Positions 45,481 through 56,392 of a stretch of 64,000 bases of DNA are shown in pieces; position 1 is the first letter of the stretch; every line of letters begins with the position of its first letter. This stretch comes from Dryomyza anilis. Lineage: Eukaryota > Arthropoda > Insecta > Diptera > Dryomyzidae. The translations under genes and the position numbers were made by a program. The notes beneath the pieces were generated by a model. That model worked only from the letters and a program-made list of their open reading frames with translations. It did not search any database and had not been told where the DNA came from. The stretch lies in the NCBI GenBank assembly GCA_951804985.1, contig OX638131.1:43251121-43315120 (forward strand). The letters are read 5' to 3'.

Positions 45481-47186
45481 CCTTACTTACTGGTTCATAT
45501 TGATGTACATTAAAAACATAGACGTTTCCATCAAAATTTGTGGATAAGTCAATATTTAAAACCGTTATATCTTCTAGATTAAAGTTATCTATTTGGGAAA
45601 TATGTTGTACAATATTTGATTGTTTATGGAATCATATTTGTCATTTAACATATTAAATACGCGTTTGCTTAATACACGTTTTCGGCAAATATTTAGAACA
45701 AAATAATAAATTGCTAAATATTTAAAAACATAGCCAAATTATGTGAAGTCAACCTAGTTATATTATAAACTAAATTTATTCAGTCTAACCAATTAAAGAA
45801 ATAAAGTCGTTTAGGATTGTCTTGACAAAGCTTTTGACAAATAAAGGTATGAGAGAATTGTCGAAAAGAGTCGACTTTATTTCGTTTATTGGTTAGGCTG
45901 ATAATCTTTTTTTCGACATCATTAAACTATATTGGTTATAAAGGAATGCTAAAAATTACAAACGATAAAGAGATTTTTTTTTAAATTATAATAACATCAA
46001 ACAAACCTGCTGCTGTCTGCTTCAGTATAATCCAATTTAATCCAATTAATTGTCTGGATCGCGAAATGTATCAATTATTATAGTTGTACATCTTTTATGT
46101 AATATCTGCGTAGGATCACAAAACTTATTTTATCCTGTTGCGATTTTTAATTTTTATAATCATATTCATATTGCACATTATAATTATTATTATTTTCTAT
46201 AATTAAAATTATTTCAACACTGAAATTGCTCTTTAAAATAAATCGGCTCGAACAATTGAATTTATTTCACCAGAATTCACAAACACATTTTTATATAGGC
46301 TCTTTTATCGTGGAAATTAATTTATTTCTTCTTTTTTTTCTTTCTTGCTAATAAAGCAAATGTGTGAAATATTTTATAAAACTATTTAATTGGCCTTTTA
46401 TTGACTTATCGTTGGAATGCCAAGCATAAATTTAGACTGCAAAAGAGAGAAATAAAAACAAATTATTATAATTGCTAAGAAAAATAGAAAAATTAAAAAT
46501 AAAAAATAAAACTATATAAATTGCAATAAAAGTGCAAAAATATACAATATAATTAATTGCAAAACTAGGTTAATAAATGCTAAAAGCCAAAACCATAAAA
46601 AGTAATTTATAAATACTATAAATATTATTTGTTTGCATTAAGTTTAGTTGAAGTTTATCGATTTAATATGTATTTAGTAATTACCCTAGTAGTAGTATCT
46701 ATTGTAAACGATTGTTTATTGGTTTTATTGATTGTTCGTAACTTTTTCAAAAGTCGTTTGACAGTAAAATGGGTTCCGCTTTGGCTCAGCCAATTATTCA
46801 ATTATACCCCTAATGAGGCTATAAATCAGACACTTTATTTCTGCATTATGCAGCCATAAAACGTGTTTAATTGTAAAATCGTTAACAATGGAATTTAAAA
46901 GGTGTAAAAATTGTAAAACAATTAAATAATTAATAGTACAGTCATGAAGAAACCATCCATAATCAATCCACTACAGTTTTTCACATTAATCTGTCTAAGT
47001 AATACCGAACATCAAAATTGTTGTAATATTTAATATTATTTATATTGACTATTGTATGTTTTAATTAATATTCTTTAAACCCTCTAGGTACTATTTTTAA
47101 AACTATTCTTAATAACTTTACAAAATGATTACAAAAGGTTTTAGATTAAGCATACAATGTGTTTGCAAAAATCTTACTATTCGTTT
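45481..47186. other. Long AT-rich stretch without a supported gene
   Basis: A hydrophobic 76-codon plus frame (46629-46859) has no initiator ATG in good context and no recognisable family. I regard it as chance. TAAAGTCG words at 45807 and 45880 form a loose inverted pair (AATAAAGTCG / CGACTTTATTTCG). Nothing else. Confidence 0.3.
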
Positions 47187-47605
47187 CCTACGGGAAAAAG
47201 ATTTCAATTGATCTAAAACTACCTATCACGTGACCGGTACTATTGGTACCGACTAAGGACAGGATTTTGAAGACCAGATCTGTGATAGGTCTAAAAGTCT
47301 GCATGAGGAGACGGATCGTGTCGATGCTAAACATGTCGTTACCCTGCGGGAAAAAGGTGTCAATTGCTCTAAAACTAACTAACACGTGACTGGTACCATT
47401 GGTACAGGACCTAAGGACAGGATTTTGAAGACCAGTTCTGTGATAGATATAAAGATCAGCATGCTAAAAATGTCATAGACTAGGCACGTGGCTGGTTCCT
47501 TGGATACAGTTAACCGGTCGTAGTTCCGGCTCTTTTATATGAAAGCAACCGCCAACTTTAACATGATGTTGCCCTAGAAAGGGGTCAATTAACACTGGTC
47601 TTCAA
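47187..47605. mobile_element. CACGTG-rich repeat (family C), copy 1
   Basis: The left end CCTACGGGAAAAAGATTTCA and internal CCTGCGGGAAAAAGGTGTCA (47343) are two versions of the same word. The words TAAAACTACCTATCACGTGA, CTGGTTCCTTGGATACAGTT and CGGCTCTTTTATATGAAA are shared with 59453-60139, whose right end is the inverse of the left end here. Three CACGTG sites are present (47227, 47383, 47485). No protein is encoded. Confidence 0.6.
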
Positions 47606-47764
47606 AATCATAGTAAAAACATCTAAAATTGTCAGCTTTAACTGCATAAAAAAAGTTCGCTGAAACAGCAAACTGTCACTTGCAGTTTTAGCAAAATCCG
47701 GCGCTTTCTTCTTTTCAGCAAACATTTTAGCAAACTTTTTTGCTACTGTGACAGACTTTTTATA

Positions 47765-48649
47765 CAAAGAAAAAAATATTGTACGTATATATAACAATTG
47801 ATATTAATAGCAAACAAAATCATATTCCAATTAAAAATATGAATGTATTTACTAATTAATTAATTGTATTTACACATTTTTTAATTAAAATATTAATAGG
47901 AAATAATTTCAATACAACTAAATCTTTAATAGTATTAACTACTTTTATTTGTTACTTTTGATTTATTCATTTTCTTAAATTGCAACACTGTTTTTTTTTT
48001 ATTCTGGATTTCATTTTGTTTTTTGTTTGTGCGTCGGCGGCGTCGTTCAATTTCTTCTATAACATTATTTTTTCTACGTTGCTATTTTAAAACAGGATAT
48101 TGCATTTTTAGTGTATGTTATTAATGTATTAAATACCTCAATTTATTTTTGCTGTCAAGAATTTGAACAAACAGCTTATGATTCTCATTTTGAATCATTA
48201 AAAAGCGAATATCAAATTTTATGTTTGACTCAATTAATTGGCCCACCTGTAGAAGTTGTGAAAACTGACTTCGGTAAAACATTCGTTAAGTTGAATGAAT
48301 TTTACAAAGCATATCAAACTGTATAAATACTTATTTAATATTTATTTTATGATATATATTGAATTAAATTATTTTTATTTTCATATGTTTCTATTCGACA
48401 AATATTTTATATAATTTAACAAAATATTTAATTGATCCAATTTCTATCGAATGAAATTTTTAATTGATGTTACTAATTAATTAATGATTTAAAAATTCCA
48501 AATAAAATATATAATATATATAACAACTTTAATATCAGTATGACAAAAAAAATAATTAATTCTAAAAGTTACATCGGCTGAGTTTCAATTAAAAATTAAT
48601 TGGATTGATTAACATTTTAGTTATATTTACACACTTTTTTTTCCGTGTG
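47765..48649 (+). mobile_element. Family G DNA element, copy 1
   Basis: Ends CAAAGAAAAAAATATTGTAC (left) and TTTTTTTTCCGTGTG (right), flanked by TA (47763-47764, 48650-48651). Left subterminal CGTATATATAACAATTGATA and right subterminal TACATCGGCTGAGTTTCAAT are shared with the copy at 54052-56390, while the centres differ. The centre of this copy carries an open frame (see 48063-48326). No transposase is recognisable. Confidence 0.65.
48063..48326 (+). CDS. Unidentified short coding-like frame inside family G copy 1
   Basis: The frame is open from 48063 to a TAA at 48324-48326. No ATG opens it near the 5' side; the first in-frame alternative start is the GTG at 48111, so it may be a terminal exon. 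Possible acceptors are AAAACAG before 48096 and a pyrimidine-rich TTATTTTTGCTGTCAAG before 48160. From about 48157 the protein reads QEFEQTAYDSHFESLKSEYQ and, further on, QLIGPPVEVVKTDF, with mixed charged and hydrophobic residues unlike the AT-driven chance frames around it. I do not recognise the family. The other family G copy has a different centre, so this may be captured host sequence. It could also be a coincidence of 88 codons. Confidence 0.3.
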   Translation, partial: HYFFYVAILKQDIAFLVYVINVLNTSIYFCCQEFEQTAYDSHFESLKSEYQILCLTQLIGPPVEVVKTDFGKTFVKLNEFYKAYQTV

Positions 48650-48651
48650 TA

Positions 48652-49130
48652 GTGTACTTAATTCCTTTGCGTTGCTAAACCTTGATAACCCGAGCAAAGA
48701 TTAGCTATCACTCCCGGTGAATGGTCTAAACGCGACTTTGTCTTTAGGTTCACATTCAAGAATAAAACAGTCTGCATTAAAACTACATACTTCTTCATCA
48801 ATCTAATTTATGACTATGCTCCGACGAATAAGAAAGACAATGAAACATAATAGTTCATCAACGAGCACCTCGACACATCCTAAGAGTGCTACAGCCGACA
48901 TGACAGTCGAGTCGCTGTAACGAATCATCGCTGCAACATCAGAAGCAGTAGGGAAGATTATGTCACATGGAAAATTTTGATGTATGGAAGTTAGTTAGTA
49001 TGAATTATGAAAGTTATAGTCGGTCTATAAATATCCTACACCTACGGGAGTAAAACATTGCCTATTAAAAAACTCAGCCATTCGGATTCGACATTAAATT
49101 GTAGGTCCCATCCCTTTGTGTACATTTTGT
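48652..49130. other. Unique stretch with a mini-me-like remnant
   Basis: At 48957-49055 the words TTATGTCACATGGAAAATTT, TATAGTCGGTC and TATCCTACACCTACGGGAG correspond to the ends of the mini-me-like family. The rest is unique, without a gene. Confidence 0.35.
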
Positions 49131-49240
49131 GTAGGGATTAAAATCCCGGGATTCGGGATCCCGGTCTGTTTTTATTCCCGAAATTTCGGGATTATATAGT
49201 ACTAATCCCGGGATTTTCGAGATTGGCAAAAATTACAATT
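49131..49240. repeat. AATCCCGGGATT palindrome cluster, possible hAT-like terminus
   Basis: TAGGGATTAAAATCCCGGGA, TTCGGGATCCCGG, TTCCCGAAATTTCGGGATTA and TACTAATCCCGGGATT occur within 110 bp. A related CTAGTCCCGGGATTAG lies at about 50121 and TACCGGGATTACG at 50156. These could be the two ends of one ~1-kb hAT-like element, but the right terminus is not clear. Confidence 0.45.
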
Positions 49241-50350
49241 TTATAATAGTACTCTAAGTGAGATGATATAAAATTGATTCAAGAGCTCTCAATACGAGAT
49301 ACGATATAATCGACATTTCCCAGTATGCCATTCGTATCGATATCGTTACGAAATCATTGTGAGCAACACAACAAAAATGCGAAAAAAACAGCGTCCAAGC
49401 TTTTGATAGAATTTTTGGCGATAAATTTTTTGTACCACAAAGAAAACTCGTTGTTGTTGCCAACTAGATAGCTGTACTAGATACATACATGTAGTGTGGT
49501 GCCATGCGACTGTACGTTGTCATGGGAAGATACAGGATAGCAACGAAGTGCTGTCGTTGTTAAAGTGTGTGTATGCATCTTAATTCATTGTTATTGTATT
49601 CTCTTCTTTCTGTTAGTGTTCGCTATGTAGCGTTTGAGATTGTGTTCGCAAAGATAAATGTTACCCTGCAAGATATTATTTGTGTTCTCTTGACTTACGG
49701 TACGTGTAGCATACGGATTTTTTAATCTCTTACGAAAACAGAAATATGCCTATACGACATATTCCTTATATTTATTATGAATGTATATGTTCATTTTATT
49801 AGGCCTTGAGATTTTGAATTGTCTCACTTGATTTATACAATTATTTTTTATTAGTTAATTCTTGTTAAAATATAATTCAAATTTTTATGTTATTGGATTT
49901 TTTTTTGTTCGTAAAATAATTTATTGTTTGTTGAAGAAATTTAAAATAAGTAACTTTAATACAATAAGTGTTCAAATTCTATTAATTTTCATAATTAATA
50001 TACAGTTTAAGATATTTGTCTTCGATCTTTTATTTAAAATTAAAAAAATAAACCTTTGCAAGATTCTTGCAAGCAAGAGCAAGAAAGGTATTGCAAGAAC
50101 AAGATCATATACATTTTTTACTAGTCCCGGGATTAGAACGTGTTCAACTCCGTAATACCGGGATTACGAAAATGACTCGAAATTGTATTTCCTAATTCTG
50201 TGAGAGCTCAAATAATGAGAGAGATTGACCTACGCTGTTCGGAGATGAGCTCCAAACAATTATTTAAGAGTAAGTTATTGTTTTATATATTTCAAATCGA
50301 GTGCACTCGTATACAAATTAATTGCATATCGGTAATTTGTTGTAAATCGA
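49241..50350. other. AT-rich stretch, partly repeat
   Basis: Contains the dispersed segment 49314-49360 (shared with 29395-29440) and CAAGAGCAAG words at 50060-50105 like those in 10595-11638. A 97-codon plus frame at 49862-50155 is AT-driven. No gene. Confidence 0.35.
49314..49360 (+). repeat. Dispersed repeat segment shared with 29395-29440
   Basis: TTTCCCAGTATGCCATTCGT followed by ATCGATATCGTTACGAAATC; see the partner site. Confidence 0.5.
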
Positions 50351-50417
50351 AAAGATCAACCCTAGAGAAAAACTCGATGTTCATGGGGCATCGAGTTTTT
50401 CTCTAGGGTTGATCTTT
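50351..50417. repeat. Perfect 29-bp inverted repeat (hairpin, 9-nt loop)
   Basis: Left arm 50351-50379 begins AAAGATCAACCCTAGAGAAA and the right arm 50389-50417 is its exact inverse, ending GGGTTGATCTTT. The loop is TTCATGGGG. Perfect pairing suggests recent origin. It abuts the 5' boundary of the LINE fragment at 50418, so a fold-back template switch during LINE integration is one explanation. A small-RNA hairpin is another. Confidence 0.9.
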
Positions 50418-51010
50418 GCGAGTTGTCTTTCAGAATAGTATTCCATCAATTCTGTGTTTTGCAAGGTTCCGTCTTATACTCTTCGCTATTTCTGTTTTTT
50501 TGGAATGACCTTCTGTTATTGACCCATAACCTATTAGTTCTTCATTAGTTCTTCGATCAAAAGACGCTTAAACTTCTGGAAGATTGAGAGTAATATAATG
50601 ATACACTCAATAACCTGCAAAAAATACTCGCACATTTTTACAGGAGCTTCCAAATTTTCCTTAGAGTGCGTGAAGCGAATACAACAACGAGCGATTTATT
50701 TAATAGGAAATGGAAATATTTAACTATTGGTTTTCTTTAGCAGAGAAGAAGCATAGGGTTTGTAATCATATTTGAGAGAAATAGATGAATTGATCATGTT
50801 TTCACTCATTCGTTACCATTCGTAATTTCGGCGTCTCTCAACAGGATCACGCATTACAGAGAGAATTCGTTTCGGATGATAGGTTTATTGAACAATCTCC
50901 CTGCGTCTTTTTTCCCTAAATTTTTGATATTGGCAAATGGGAAATATACATTCACCGATAGTACTACATCTTTCCTTTAACCTATGATCATTTCCTTTAC
51001 CTAGAGGGCA
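50418..51010 (+). mobile_element. Jockey-like LINE fragment (copy 3)
   Basis: Same family as 1255-1670 and 1890-3945. Read in shifting plus frames it gives remnants around the RT VPQGS region (CFARFRLIL with FGMTFCY in an adjacent frame), SSSIKRRLNFWKIESN, TGASKFSLECVKRIQQRAIY and, at 50870-50940, NNLPASFFPK. It is 5'-truncated and riddled with stops. The 5' border coincides with a perfect hairpin. Confidence 0.72.
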
Positions 51011-51540
51011 TTGGTTATTTTGAAAAATTAAAAATCCATGTTATTTAACTAACTTGATATTTACTAACGAATTTCTACTTATCTTTAATCAATTTGTCAA
51101 TTTAGATAATTTAACTTATTCTTGATATAGTTTTAATTCATTTGAATAAAATAAATATTTACAAACCTTTTTTGAATTGCTTGTTCCAGAGGCTCGTATG
51201 TCATGGCTGAAGTTGTAACTCCTTCCAATTGAATGAGGAATGGTGAGAACCATCCATGCTGATCATATATATAACTTTGTTTTCTAATTTCTGTTTTTCC
51301 CATGGCTATAGATGGAAAACATTCCAAAGAAACACTTTCGATTATTTTTTGTGAATTTCACTGAGTTATGCGCACTTGCAGAGTTAAAACTTGAATATTA
51401 ATATTGCACAATTATTGATCGGGAGTTGTTTTGCTTTTCTACATTTTATGAAATTATTTTCTGTTGTTATTGTTGTTATTAAAAGAAAATGAAAAACAAC
51501 AGCGAAATAAAATATTGCACGCTCCAAAGAAATGATCACA
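51011..51540. other. AT-rich spacer
   Basis: No supported gene. The 64-codon minus frame at 51133-51327 has no domain. Confidence 0.3.
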
Positions 51541-51720
51541 TCACAGATTCAAATTTAAATCAAATCAACAGCGCCAACAACAACAGCAACAGCAACAAAC
51601 GATATCAACAGCAACAACAACAGCAATGAGAACGGTGGCGGTGAATGCGGCGACAACTAAAACAAGCACGGGCCGCGGCAAAACAACGACGAGGGACGAT
51701 CCGATCTAAGCACGACTTAC

Positions 51721-51982
51721 AAAAATCACTCGCGTTTGTCGCATGTCGTCTGTCGCGTTGATCGTTTGTGCGATCGATTTGCCCATTAAATGCGACAACG
51801 AACGAGCGCTCGCTACATGCAAAACACACGCACACTCGCTCATTCACGATTATCACAACTAGATGTCGTTGCTGTCGCCTCGTCGTACAAACAGCAGGCA
51901 GCAGCCGATGGTGAAGAAGAAGAACAAGAGGTTAGAAAAACCGCGATTTAGCCGCGAAAAAGACGGATAACCGCGCGCGACT
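51721..51982 (-). ncRNA. Candidate non-coding first exon (5' UTR)
   Basis: On the minus strand TCAGTCG (51984-51978) matches the insect initiator, putting +1 at 51982. A consensus donor GTAAGT lies at 51720-51715, giving a 262-nt exon. Inside is an ATG frame from ATGAGCGAG that stays open past the exon end, but its composition is not protein-like. There is no TATA box or correctly placed downstream element. No acceptor or second exon is identified, so this is inference from signals only. Confidence 0.35.
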
Positions 51983-52271
51983 GACACTACGCCTCAATGG
52001 CCACTGCGTTCGTTCATGCTCTGCTCCATCGGATGTCTCGCCACTGCTTTGTTTTTGTTTTTTGTTGTTACCACAGCGATGAGTAGTGACTATAACAACA
52101 AAAACAGCATCACTTAATCGGAGCAAAGTTTTTCCAGTCACCGCAACAAAGTCAAGTAATTAAAACCTTCTCCGAGTTATTTATTTACTTCTTAATCAAG
52201 CCAAAAACGACGAACAAAAACCACATCTGATGAGTGTCGTTAGTCTCGTCGGTCGATCTCGAGGAGTACAA

Positions 52272-52285
52272 AGAGAGAGAGAGAT
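52272..52285. promoter_or_regulatory. GA repeat, possible GAGA-factor site
   Basis: AGAGAGAGAGAGAT, about 170 bp downstream of the TATA/initiator pair on the minus strand. Confidence 0.4.
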
Positions 52286-52448
52286 AGGGAGATAGACAGA
52301 AAGAGCAAGACAACTGCAGAGTCCAGCGAAACCGCCATATATCATCAATGATCGTACAAAGAAAAGGGTTTTCCGATATTAAAGTCACACAGTTTAAAAT
52401 CCCGGTCACAGCACCACGCACCGATCTACTTATTCCCGCCTAATCTTA

Positions 52449-52485
52449 TGAACTGCTTAAGGGCAATCAATATAGATCATTTATA
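52449..52485 (-). promoter_or_regulatory. Candidate core promoter: TATA box plus initiator
   Basis: On the minus strand TATAAATG begins at 52485 and GCAGTTC supplies an initiator whose A is at 52454. The first T of TATAAA is therefore at -31, the canonical distance. The initiator departs from TCAGTT in one base. The predicted transcript would run towards 51.9 kb through the GA repeat. Confidence 0.42.
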
Positions 52486-52900
52486 GATTCACTTAAAGAG
52501 CTTTTCACACGACGACAACGAACGAACGCACGCACTCAATTCCAGTATCTGTTTGACGCATTTCCTGAACAGCATCTCTGCAAAAGATTCGCGTTCTATT
52601 GTTGGCTGGCTGGCTGGTTGGTTGGACTCACAGTTTTGGAATTTTATCTTAGAAAAATATTTGTTTTTTGTGGCGCCGGAATTTCTTCTGTTTCGCACGC
52701 ACGCACTCTTGGAACTCAGCCGATAATTTTTATTGCTTGGCGAATGCGCGAATATTTTATCAACTGTTATGTTAAGAAAACATACCATACATCGATTGTA
52801 AGTGGCATTAAACAAAATAAAAATGAAACAACAAAAATATATATATTTACAAGACTAGCTGGAACGACGTACTATAAGTTACAGAGAATTGCTTAAGCGT

Positions 52901-54049
52901 AGTGCTGCCAGATTGTTGCAAAATTTTCATATGAATCGTAATATTGACCTCAATAGTACATGATATTCTGGTGATTTATGCTTTACAGATGAAGTGAACA
53001 ACTTCAAGTTTATCTTACTTTGACAAGATATTCTTCAGCAATCGAATATATCTGATGATGTGTATAATATAAGTAGGTATTTATTGGCTTTTGCAGTCAA
53101 GATTCCCTGTTTTTTTTTTTCTAAAGCCATAGTCGGAAAGTGATCATCTAATGTTTTTCTCGTCATACTCTAAGTATTTTTCCCTATTAGGGGAAAGATG
53201 ATAGTGCACAGATCATGATGTTCATATAACAATTCGGATTACGGTAAATAGAAAATGAGAATGAAAATGGAATAAAAACTATTTTAATATTCTGTTAATA
53301 ATATAAATCATAGTGTTTGTCTCATTTTCGTTCTCATTTTATATTTCTCATCGAACGATAATAGGGCCCCATGTCTCTAAGGAACCCGACCAATTACAAG
53401 ACAAATATGATCAGGTCAGGATCATGTCATTCCTGACCTTTATTTTATTGTAGAACGTATTAATTGAACTTATCTGGATCAGTAACCAAAATGCCGGTTT
53501 GTGATCCCTGGGGAGGAACAACAGCAAAAGTGGTCTTAACTGACTCAAAATCCTATGTAAAATAGATCGTAGGAACTTAAAACAGTGTATTCACCAAGAT
53601 TTTTAACCTACTAAAAAAAAAATAAACAAACATCAAACGAACACAATATTCTACTATATGTCTAGAAAGTAAGGAGATAGCTATAAATCTACCACTCTAA
53701 CCTAATGTAAAATCAAAAAAAATTGTCTGGATATTTAAGACCTATTTCTGATTTGATCATTTCTTTCTGAGAAAATACTTATAGAACAATTACAAATATG
53801 GTGTGTCCAAAATGAACCAAATATGTTATTTCAATACTGCTTATTACCCTAGTCAAAATTAACCATATTAGTTTTGATATAAACATGGCCGGATTATGTA
53901 ACTAGTCGGGTTATGACAAGGATAAAAAAGACCAATGACCGGTTTCGAAATTTTACAATAGGAAACCAAAACTAACAGAAATAATAAGAACGATTAGGTT
54001 TTTTTGCATATGCTGGTCTAAATATGATCCCTTAATGTTGTTGGTATTC
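52901..54049. other. AT-rich stretch without a gene
   Basis: No gene and no repeat arms. Words shared with 35690-35730 (TGACAAGG, CCAGTTATAT-like) are too short to call. Confidence 0.3.
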
Positions 54050-54521
54050 TGCACAGAACAAAATATTGTACGTATATATAACGATTGATATTAATAGAAA
54101 ATAAAAACGTATTTCAATTCAAAATTTGAATGTATTTTCAAATTATTTAATTGTATTCTCCCATTTCTTATTTAAAATATTAATAGAAATAAATTTATTA
54201 TAACGTGAATACAATTAAATGATTAATTGTATTTACAACAATTGTTTGTTGCTTTTGATTTAATTATTTTTGAAAATGCAACTCAGGGATGTATGCTGTT
54301 TTCTTGTGTTTTTTTATTATGCTTTGTGTTTATATTTTCGCAACGCCATGTGAAGTATTGTTGGTCGTATAAATATCCCCTGATGAATTCGCAGAATATT
54401 GGAAGCGATATCGAATTCTAAAAAAATCGAAAATCGATATAGACGCAGGAGATTCTAAATAAATGGCCTGCATATAAATGTAGCATGCATATAAAAATAG
54501 CCTGCGTATATTTAATCCAAT

Positions 54522-54650
54522 TAAAAACGAGTTGGGAAAGTTAGGTCACATGGGTAAGTTCGGTCAAATGGGGCGGATTTTTATAGTCGGTCGGGCCCGA
54601 CTATGGAATACCCTACACCTTTGGTGAGGAAATTAATGTGGGATATTTAA
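54522..54650 (-). mobile_element. mini-me/DINE-like repeat, copy 4 (end fragment)
   Basis: Minus sense: AAAAACGAGTTGGGAAAGTT, GGGCGGATTTTTATAGTCGG and CGGGCCCGACTATGGAATAC, ending in CCTACACCTTTGGTGAGG. The rest is missing; the next unit starts at 54778. Confidence 0.65.
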
Positions 54651-54777
54651 TTACATACCTTAATTTTAAAGATTTTAATTATGCTGAACCTCCCCACCCT
54701 CAGAATATTATTCACATATCAGAAATTTATGTCTTATATCACCATAAATTAAAAATTTATATAAAAGTATAAAAAAC

Positions 54778-55574
54778 TAATAAAAACGAGTTGGGAAAGT
54801 TAGGTCACATGGGTAAGTTCGGTCACATGGGGCGGATCTTTATAGTCGGTCGGGCCCGACTATGGAATACCCTACACCTTTGGTGGGGATATAAACCCTC
54901 AGAATATTATTCATATATCAGAAATTTACGTCTTATATCCCCATAAATTAAAAAAATTATATAAAGAATAAAAAACTAAAAAAAAAAATTGAAAAATGTG
55001 ATTGGGCGGACCACGCCTATATTTAAAATTTTGAAAGGCTAATATTTCATAGATTTGATTTTAATAATTTACGGATCAATTTTCTACTATGAAAACCCGG
55101 GAAATAATGAAAAAAAAAAAGTGGGCGGCTCACGCCCATTTTTGGACCACATAGTTTTAGGTGAATTATAACAATATGTTTTAAATTTTATAACTATACC
55201 TTGAATACTTTTCGAGTTATTAGTTCCGAAAGAGTTATATAAAAGTGACTTGTATGGGAGGTGGGCGTGGCCGTTGACCGATTTAGCTCATTTTCAAACT
55301 CAGTTCCTACTTTTGGTTCAAATATATTGAGACGAAATTTCATCGCATTCTGATCAGTATTTCTCAAGTTATTCTGTATTCGGACAGCAAGACAGCAAGA
55401 CAGCAAGACAGCAAGACGGACAGACAGACAGACAGACGGACATGGCTAAACGGACTCGGGTAGTGATGCTGATCAAGAATATATATACTTTTCCATACCG
55501 GACACGCCTCCTAAGGGGCGTTACAATATATGCACAAAGTTAATATACCCTGTACCTCATAGGTGTAGGGTATA
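54778..55574 (-). mobile_element. mini-me/DINE-like repeat, copy 5 (complete)
   Basis: From AAAAACGAGTTGGGAAAGTT to CCTCATAGGTGTAGGGTATA with all internal marks: GTGGGCGGCTCACGCCCA, a GACAGCAAGACAGCAAGACA and GACAGACAGACGGACA tract, GAATATATATACTTTTCCAT and AGGGGCGTT. Confidence 0.72.
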
Positions 55575-55588
55575 AAAATAGAAACATA

Positions 55589-55940
55589 TAATTGGGCAGA
55601 CAACGTCTATATTTAAAATTTTGAAAGGCTAATATTTCATAGATTTGATTTTAATAATTTACGGATCAAATTTTCACAATGAAAACCCGGGAAATAATGA
55701 AAAAAAAAGTGGGCGGATCACGCCCATTTTTAAACCATATATTTTTAGGTGAATTATAACAATATTTTTTAAATTTTATACCTATATTTTGAATACTTTT
55801 CGAGTTATTAGTTCCTAAAGAGTTATATAAAAGTGACTCAGTTCCTACTTTTGGCTAAAATATAATAATAATAAATTTTATCGCATTCTGATCAGTATTT
55901 CTCAAGTTATTCTGTAATCGGACAGCACGACAGCAAGACG

Positions 55941-55983
<43 letters not shown>

Positions 55984-56120
55984 GGACATGGCTAAACGGA
56001 CTCGGGTAGTGATGCTGATCACGAATATATATACTTTTTCATACCGGACACGCCTCCTAAGAGGCGTTACAATATATGCACAAATTTAATATACACTGTA
56101 CCTCATAGGTGAAGGGTATA
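55589..56120 (-). mobile_element. mini-me/DINE-like repeat, copy 6 (truncated, tandem)
   Basis: It directly follows copy 5 in the same orientation and begins at the point equivalent to 55003 of that copy (ATTGGGCAGACAACGTCTAT against ATTGGGCGGACCACGCCTAT). It has an expanded GACA microsatellite (about 55935-55985) and ends CCTCATAGGTGAAGGGTATA. Confidence 0.7.
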
Positions 56121-56392
56121 ATGATTTCTATGTGAAACAAATTTTAATTGATTTTACTAAATAATTAATTACTGATAAATTAATTCTCATTAAACATTTA
56201 ATATATATATATAACAACTTTAATATCAATATAACAATAAAAGTTGTTAAATTTTCTTCAATTACCGATTTCCCATTATTATGAATATTGAATTCAATAC
56301 AATTAAAAGTTACATCGGCTGAGTTTCAATTTAAAATTAATTGCATTGATTAACATTTTTGTTATATGTACACAGTTTTTTATCTCTGTGTG

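Larger units (their letters stand above)
51541..52900 (-). promoter_or_regulatory. CpG-rich minus-strand promoter region
   Basis: The sequence changes sharply to unique CpG- and CAG-rich DNA, with CGACAACGAACGAGCGCTCG, CGCGATTTAGCCGCG and a GA repeat (52272-52285) like a GAGA-factor site. Two core-promoter candidates on the minus strand are listed separately. CpG-rich unique DNA with long untranslated leaders is typical of developmental-gene promoters in flies. No coding frame here has a recognisable domain. Confidence 0.5.
54052..56390 (+). mobile_element. Family G DNA element, copy 2, filled by a mini-me-like array
   Basis: Left end CACAGAACAAAATATTGTAC and inverse right end CACAGAGATAAAAAACTGTG, flanked by TG on both sides (54050-54051, 56391-56392). 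Subterminal sequence matches 47765-48649 (CGTATATATAACGATTGATA; TACATCGGCTGAGTTTCAAT). Its centre differs from copy 1: 54290-54440 is another unexplained frame (ends YPLMNSQNIGSDIEF), and 54522-56120 is an inserted array of mini-me-like units. Confidence 0.65.

Noticed and set aside
46629..46859. Hydrophobic 76-codon frame that could be a small membrane protein
   Set aside because: No ATG in good context at the start, AT-driven residue content, no splice signals and no recognised family.
47572..47581. CCCTAGAAAG, identical to the start of a known piggyBac terminal repeat
   Set aside because: No inverse partner and no TTAA on both sides; the related copy at 59567 reads TCCTAGGGAAG, so it is internal to family C.
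51605..51856. 83-codon minus frame with a cysteine-rich end
   Set aside because: The cysteine run comes from a CAA/CAG trinucleotide tract and the frame overlaps a likely 5' UTR and splice donor.
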